This document shows, in pieces, positions 53,301-60,500 of a stretch of 64,000 nucleotides of DNA. Position 1 is the stretch's first letter; each line of letters starts with the position of its first letter. Source of the DNA: Bactericera cockerelli. Its lineage: Eukaryota > Arthropoda > Insecta > Hemiptera > Triozidae. A program made the translations under genes and the position numbers. Location: contig CM044955.1 of assembly GCA_024516035.1 (NCBI GenBank), positions 40,890,137 to 40,954,136 on the forward strand, in the 5' to 3' direction. Below the pieces are notes generated by a model. It was not told where the DNA came from, did no database searches, and saw only the letters and a program-made list of their open reading frames with translations.

Positions 53301-54576
53301 TACATGTTTGCCAAAAACTCATCAAAAATCCAAAGAGTTTTCTAGTTGTAGACTGTGTAAGGGCGTCTTGTATTGTTTACCAAAATTGTTTACATTGCTT
53401 TTTTTGAATACCGCGGTCTCACATGCCTTCATCAGCCAGTTTAGGAAAATTCAAATGATAATTTTCGTGCTTTTGAGATTTACAGTGGTGTTAGCTAAAT
53501 GTGGTAGTGCTAAGAGTGTTAGTCGCATGACCGAGGTTCAATTCTCGGCGGTCAATATTATTTTAACTATTAAAAAAATCTGATGGAATATTTTATTCAT
53601 ACCTGTATCTGACCTGTTGTAACATCAACAACTTATGGTTTTTTTGGGGGTAATACCATCTGTAAATTGAGTTATATCAGATACTATTGGTATCACAATA
53701 CACATTATTATTATTCATGTAAGCCCCTGAGAGACTGCCTTGATAATGTAAGGATGGTTTTTCTTATGCTTCCCTACGGGAGAAAAAAAAATAGACTTTC
53801 CTAAGAGTTTAGAGTTTATAGAGTTTATGAAATGAAGCCAGGTAAATATGTAGGTAGGTTCTTCTATCATAAACAATATTAATTAAATAACAAATATTTA
53901 TCGATTGCCAACTCTTCATAGAAATCTTGAAAAAAAAAACAAGATAATATTTTGTAAAATTAATAAACTTTTGCAGTCAACTATTTTGATATAAACAAAA
54001 AGGTATTTTTAAAAAAAAAACATTTTGTGTTAGTACCTATGTTCAATGAGAAACGATTAGAAGCGCACGATTAGCTTGCCATGCGGAAAATCCCACCCGG
54101 TCCGAACGCCAGAGCGAGCAAGAAATTCATGACTACAAAATAAAAATAAATAAATGTGTTTCTTTGTGTTATTATATCATAATTTTTAGTGGGCAGCGCA
54201 GAATTATAGGACTTTACCATATCTTTTAATATCCTAATATCTTATTTTTGCCTATAATTCCGCCAATGGTCGCTGCTCACATTAAAGTAGCTACTCATTT
54301 TTCCTCACGAGGTATGAGTGGACCCCGAACACCCAAGAACAGAGCAGAAAAAATCCTGTCCCGCTGGGGATCGAACCCAGGTCACCGTGCGTGCAATGGC
54401 TAGCGCGCTAACTCACTCGGCCTCAAAATAAAAAAGACCGTTGCCATTTTTTATTTAGCCATAGTACACACTTTGAATTCTCCTCACACAAATTTTTGAA
54501 ACCAATGGTGACTTTAGTACCTTAGTTCTAACTCAGAACTGTCCCTCTACCTTCTACCTTCTTGCCTCTCTCTCTT

Positions 54577-54613
<37 letters not shown>

Positions 54614-57519
54614 TCTCAATTCCCTCAGAGGAACTATTGGAAGTGGCGTCCACCTTCCTGGATGCAAAGGTTGAACCTCTTCATCATGTTCCCTCGAATG
54701 TTGCGGAAGATTCCAGTTTTTTCTGTCAGGTCATCTAATGCCAACAGGATTCTTGCTACCAGACTCTGCTACTCTTGCGTCTCCACTGGTATTTCGTAAA
54801 CTATGTTTTTCACGTGATCCCAAATGTTCCTGTTGGCAGCTCCATATGCTAAATGCATATCTGCCATTTCAGCATCCGAATAAGAATAATTATGTAACTT
54901 GTACTTAAAAAAAACTCAAGAAGTTTAAAGATAATATTTCATAGAATACAGAAAAATATGCTTGAAAACTATCATCGAGAAACAAACAATCATTCATTTG
55001 ACTGGCCTTTAATTAATTCCAAGGAAAATAATCATCAGACATAAATAAATTACTCTTTGAGTACAAGACGACCCTACACGGTCAACACTTTTAAGATTTT
55101 GAACATCATTTTTTGAGACTTACCTGGTTCGTTTTCCCAGAAGATCACGTAACAAAAAATCGTAAAATTATTTTTTAGCATCCTTGGGTTGGCCGCCAAC
55201 TTTTATCAAACTTGCCCGGGTCTGTGCCAAAATTTGCTCGGGCAAATCTTGAGTGTTTCAAAGTGTAAAAAATTTACATGATAATTTTTTTTCTATTCAG
55301 GTGTCAAAAAAAATGCGAAACCAAACCGTAAAAAACCAAATAGTGTAGCTAGAAACATCGAAATTTTGTTGGCTTTCTGCAGAATTGTTCAGAATCAACT
55401 CACCTTTAACAGGAAAAAAGTTCTGACCTGAAGAATAAGCTAAAGTCGGACTTTTTCAGAAAGTTGCAAAAAATCACTTTGTGCAGTTATAAAGGCGAAT
55501 CCGAAAAAACGGATTGCAGATCCGGGCTGGAAATGTCGTCAGTAATCTACCATTAACGGGTGTAAACGTTTTTTTGGTCCACCCTGTATAAATGATTCAA
55601 AAGTTGAAATACCCAACAGAAGAAGGAAGTAGTCCACATTGCTGTCAGGCCACTCTCAAGACTCTCAACTGACAGAGGCCGATAGAAAACATAATTATAA
55701 TACCATATTATGGTATGAGCATCATACATTTCTTTTACTACAAGATAATATTTCAATTTATAACTGAAACCAAGTAAAATTTTGAACCAGTTTCTTTTAA
55801 CCCAACCAAAAGTAGACATAATATACTCATTCTAATACATTGATGCAAAAGTACAAGGAAGAACAACATCAAATGAGATCTCATGACTGAAACGCCAGAG
55901 AAACAAGGTCCTTAGAAACTTACTTCCTGACATTTCTTAGCCTGAAAAAAGAGAACGCTCTCCTCCTTAACACGGAACGAAAATGCTCGTGCGCTATTAT
56001 TCGCTTCATAATCTTAGGCTTCAAAACTGTTTGTCTTTCTTTCGTTTTATTATCAAGTCAAACAAAGTTGAAATGAAATATTCTGCACGAGACTCCTCCG
56101 GTTGGGTGTACATAACTAATATTTTATTAATTAAAACTTTCCGGGAAATCTAGGAGCTATGGGGGAGAGGGGGGAAGGGGAGCCCTTATCTCTTTAGTTC
56201 CTAATTTATCATCCTCATAATTACAGCTTTATTTGAAATGCTCGGCTTTTTATCGCCCATACAACACTATGTATACCGTTTGTATACGTCTAACGCATCA
56301 GAGCAGTGGAGAGTCGTGGGTTTGGTTCCCCTTGGTTGCCATTTTATATTTAAAGAAAGGCAGGAAAAATCTTTCAGACAAGTAAGCGAGTAAATTTATG
56401 AAGTTTCACTTCCAATTTTTTGCCCACTCTTTAATATGTATTTATTTCCAAACTTTTCTCCATAAAAAACGAGAAACACGCAATAAGTCAGTTTAAGTCT
56501 TACCGCGGGTTCCAAGTTAATTACGTAGAAAAAAACCAGTAATTTTAAACTTTTTAAGCACATGAAAGTAATAAATATATATTTAAAATGTCTATAACTC
56601 ATCCAGCAGATGGTGGAAACTTCTTTCTAATAAAACTTACCTATTCTTACACAGTTTATTACAAAGAAACCGTAGTAATTTTTCATTTTATTATCTTTAA
56701 AGGTAATATTAAAAACATGAGAAGGAACGAAAAGTACCAAACTTTTGAACGTGTCACGTTCCTCTTTCTTCCCCAGTCAGAAACCCTAAGAGTGCGTCTT
56801 AGAACTTTTATTGTTTCTTTTGATTCAGTGTCTTCTTCACTCCTACACCGACCTCACTGTTTTTTTTTATGGCTTAGTTTAACGTGGCAGGATTCTCCCA
56901 GGGGAGCTCTTCCACCCAACCACTGTTCAGTAGCTCGGTCTATAAGGCACCGGACTCGAGGTCCTTTGAGAATATTCATGCAAGTCCGGGTTCATATAGT
57001 TCGAATTATAGAACAGGATTAAATTTCAGATAAACAAGATTGATGTCCCTCAAGTCAGTCTATATCTTAAATCTAATCCTGTTTTATGATTCGGCCCTAA
57101 GTAGTTGTGAGATTCGGCCCGGGTTAAGATGCGGAACTAATTGCCGGGGCAAGATGCTTCCGCCATTTCAGAATTTCAATGACTCTCGGGTTTTACGACA
57201 GAAAGTATCTCTGTATTCACTTTAACACCACTTACAAACACAAGTGCTCCTCCTAGCTCGTCCAGAAAATGATTTTATATCAGAGAGGCTGTGAGTACGG
57301 AAGAGGAGAAAGCAACATTTTGCCTGGTTAATTACAAAGTGAAAATATTGTATAGCCAACAGAGACGGAGGGACAAAGTGTCGAAATGTGGTCGATGCAA
57401 GAGAATGCATTTTGTAATAATGAGGTTTCAATATTTTTGCAATTTATGCTGACAGAAGTGGCGATGTCGTGATGCCGTGCACTCTATTTTATACATAGCA
57501 TGCAGAAAAAGAGATTATG

Positions 57520-57568
<49 letters not shown>

Positions 57569-60500
57569 AGACAGAGAGAGAGAGAGAGAGAAACAGAGAG
57601 AGAGAGAGAGAGAAAGAGCGAGAGATAGAGATAGGTGGAGTGAGAAGGAGAAAGAGAGGGATAGAAAGAGTTATAAGGAGAGGAAAGTAAGAGTCTAAAG
57701 GAAAAAGAAAGTGAGAGAGGGAGAGAGGAAGAGAGAGATAAAAATAGTTAGAAGGAGAGAAAATCGAGAGCCGCAAGGAGAAAAGAAGAGGGGAGAGGTA
57801 GAAGGGCAAGAGAGGAAATGGAGGAGAAGGAGAAAGGGAGGAGACGAGGTAAAAACCAGAAGAGAGAAAACATAAATAAAGGGTGAAAATCGAAAAAAGC
57901 CATTACTCGCAAAGGTCGATTCTATTATACGCGCCCGCTGGAAAAAGTCTTATGTAATAGGATTACACTGAGAGAAATGAGAATTGCTTTCTTTGTTTGA
58001 AACAACACCTATATCGACTTTGTTGTTTGAACTCACCCCCCCCCCCAACGCTTTCATCAGTAAACTTCATTATTTAAAAAGCATGAAGAATGAAGATAAA
58101 GAGGAAATCGAAATGAAATATCACAAATAGAGCAAACGGAAAGAAAAATCTCATATTTTTGATTGCTTGCGTGTGAAAATGGAGAAAAGTATTAGAGAGG
58201 CAATAACGAGCTAGTTCAGCTAGTCCGAGAGGTATTACAAAGGATAAGTACTATTTGAGGGGTATTACATAGTTACTCTTTGAGGTGTATTACATAGGAT
58301 AAGTACTATTTGAGGGGTATTACATAGGAGAAGTACTATTTGAGTTGTATTACATAGGAGAAATACTATTTGAGGGGTATTACATAGAAGAAGTACTATT
58401 TGAGATGTATTACATAGGAGAAGTACTATTTGAGGGGTATTACATAGGAGAAATACTATTTGAGGGGTATTACATAAGAGAAGTACTATTTGAGGGATAT
58501 TACATAGGAGAAGTTCTATTTGAAAGGTATTATATAGGAGAAATACTATATGGGATGTTACATAGAAAGTATAATTCACTATTTGAAGAGTATTGCATAG
58601 AATGAAGTACTCTGGAAAACGAGACGAAACAAATACAAGGTCAAACAAAAGTACATGTCAAAACTGAAACCACATGTCCTTGAGGTCAATTTATCCTTTC
58701 ATGTGGTTTCATTACTGACATGCATTTTAGTTACACCCAGTAAAATTATAAAAATATTAGGAGAGGACGGTTAGGATTTATTACCTTAAAGAGTCTCAAG
58801 CCTGTAGGGATTATTTAGAGTTAATGTTGAGATTATTATAGTACATTGGGATACCAAGGTTTACCTGGCTTGGCCATTAATTGCCTGACACAGCCTGGGT
58901 GTGTTAAATGTGAATATCTGGTTTGTAAGTTGCCTGCAAAATTAGGGTGACATCCTCTTCTATGTACTTGATGTTAAAGATACGCTAAGCAAATAAAGAA
59001 GAGTCTATTTCATTACCTTTACACCCTGTATTCTTCAAATTCGCTATCAAGTTATATGGAAAGAGGATTTCTTATAATTTTTGCTTGCAATAACAACATC
59101 CAAATACATAAATACTTTGCGATACCTTCTTCTTTCAGTAACACGTTTATCCTGGAAATCCCTGGAAGCACACACAATCGGATTACAGCTGGAATATTCC
59201 AGGTGGGTGACCCCGCTTTGTCGTTCTCACTGCCTTAAACGTGGGGGCTGCTCTCTTTCGAACCCAATACTTACTGCATAATATTATTCCCTGCTCTCCA
59301 ATTTCAGGCTCTTTTCAACTGACAGAGACGTCTTTGGGGTACTTTAGGTGTGTTTTACATTTGTACGTCGTAGCCTTTTTTGGGAACTCTTTTTTTGAGT
59401 AACTGTGACATCGATCTTGTAAAAAACACGAACTCTGTTGAGTCCCTTTATTTACCTTCATTTGGGACAAAATGTAACTATGTATATCGTCATAATTATA
59501 TGATAAGTTACATTATCTATTTACTATGATGAGGGATACACCATAATTTAAAACATGCGCAGGGCGCGAAATTCCTCTTAAATTTAAATTGTGTTTCCCC
59601 AATGGTAATCCAGCGAGTATGAACGTTACTATTCCCAGATCTATTCATATGCTTATACATAAATAAAAGTCCAATTACCAATATTGACATAAATACGTTC
59701 TACCACTCGACCTACTTAAAGTACTTATCGACCCACGAATACAACATTCATTTCAAAAAGGTTTTCGATGAAGACATTTACATAAACATTTACTCGATAA
59801 AAATTTATATTTTCAAAGAGTTTATTTGCTAAGAGAGTGAGTGACTGACAATCAAAGCATGCAGACTGACACTTGTCATGCCACTATCAGTCCATCAGAA
59901 GAGGAAAAGCTATCAATTAAATGTTTTATTGGAAAGGTACTTTTCAAAAGGTGATAAATTAACAATAGCGGTTTTCTAAACTAGAGAGAGGGAAAATTTG
60001 TGAGCCATGAAAAGCCATTTATATCAAACAGGGAAAACGCACTTTTCCAGTGATATCATTATTATTTCCAAAGATTGCTTGAACATTTTGGACTTTTTCC
60101 AAAAGAAGAAATTGTGCCTGGACATGAAATTTTTCGTTTGACCTTTTGGGCTTATTCAAAGGATGGCATTTATCGCTCTACTGCTTTTTACTTCCTACAT
60201 AGACTTACAGCAAATACCCTTTATCCTTTAACATTTTCCCTCAATTTCCTGTTTTCCTATCCAACGCCCACCTCTTTCTACTATATATAAAACATCTAGT
60301 TTTTTATTTGCTCACTGAGTCATAATGACACAATACCTCACCATGAGATGATCAATTCATTGTACAAGCTGGTTACTCCTGGCCCCACTTTAGCTTAATA
60401 AGGTTAAGTTGTGAGTTTCCAGCGAATAGAAGGTAAAACCCCCGTCATGGACAATCCACTTGAAAGGGACGTTAAAACAGCAAATAAATAAATACTTATG

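Larger units (their letters stand above)
52840..55586 (-). mobile_element. Mariner-like element with ~455-bp terminal inverted repeats
   Basis: Bounded by TA (52838-52839 and 55587-55588). Ends are CAGGGTGGACCAAAAAAACG and its inverse. Arms 52840-53295 and 55131-55586 are inverted copies with scattered differences. The interior carries a deleted transposase on the minus strand (54634-54905), a SINE insertion (54147-54424) and a (TC)n tract. TA target, CAGGG-type ends and transposase remnants place it in the Tc1/mariner superfamily in the broad sense. The element is dead. Confidence 0.82.

Noticed and set aside
53308..53583. 91-codon frame inside the mariner-like element
   Set aside because: Its second half is a tRNA-derived repeat and its first half borders the inverted arm; no transposase similarity.
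57477..57809. Open frames on both strands through the GA-rich region
   Set aside because: Encoded by the (GA)n microsatellite; the residues are only Arg/Glu or Ser/Leu repeats.
58229..58648. Regular 30-bp repeats that at first sight recall a CRISPR array, and open frames on both strands
   Set aside because: The units abut with no unique spacers, the genome is eukaryotic, and the frames stay open only because 30 is divisible by three.
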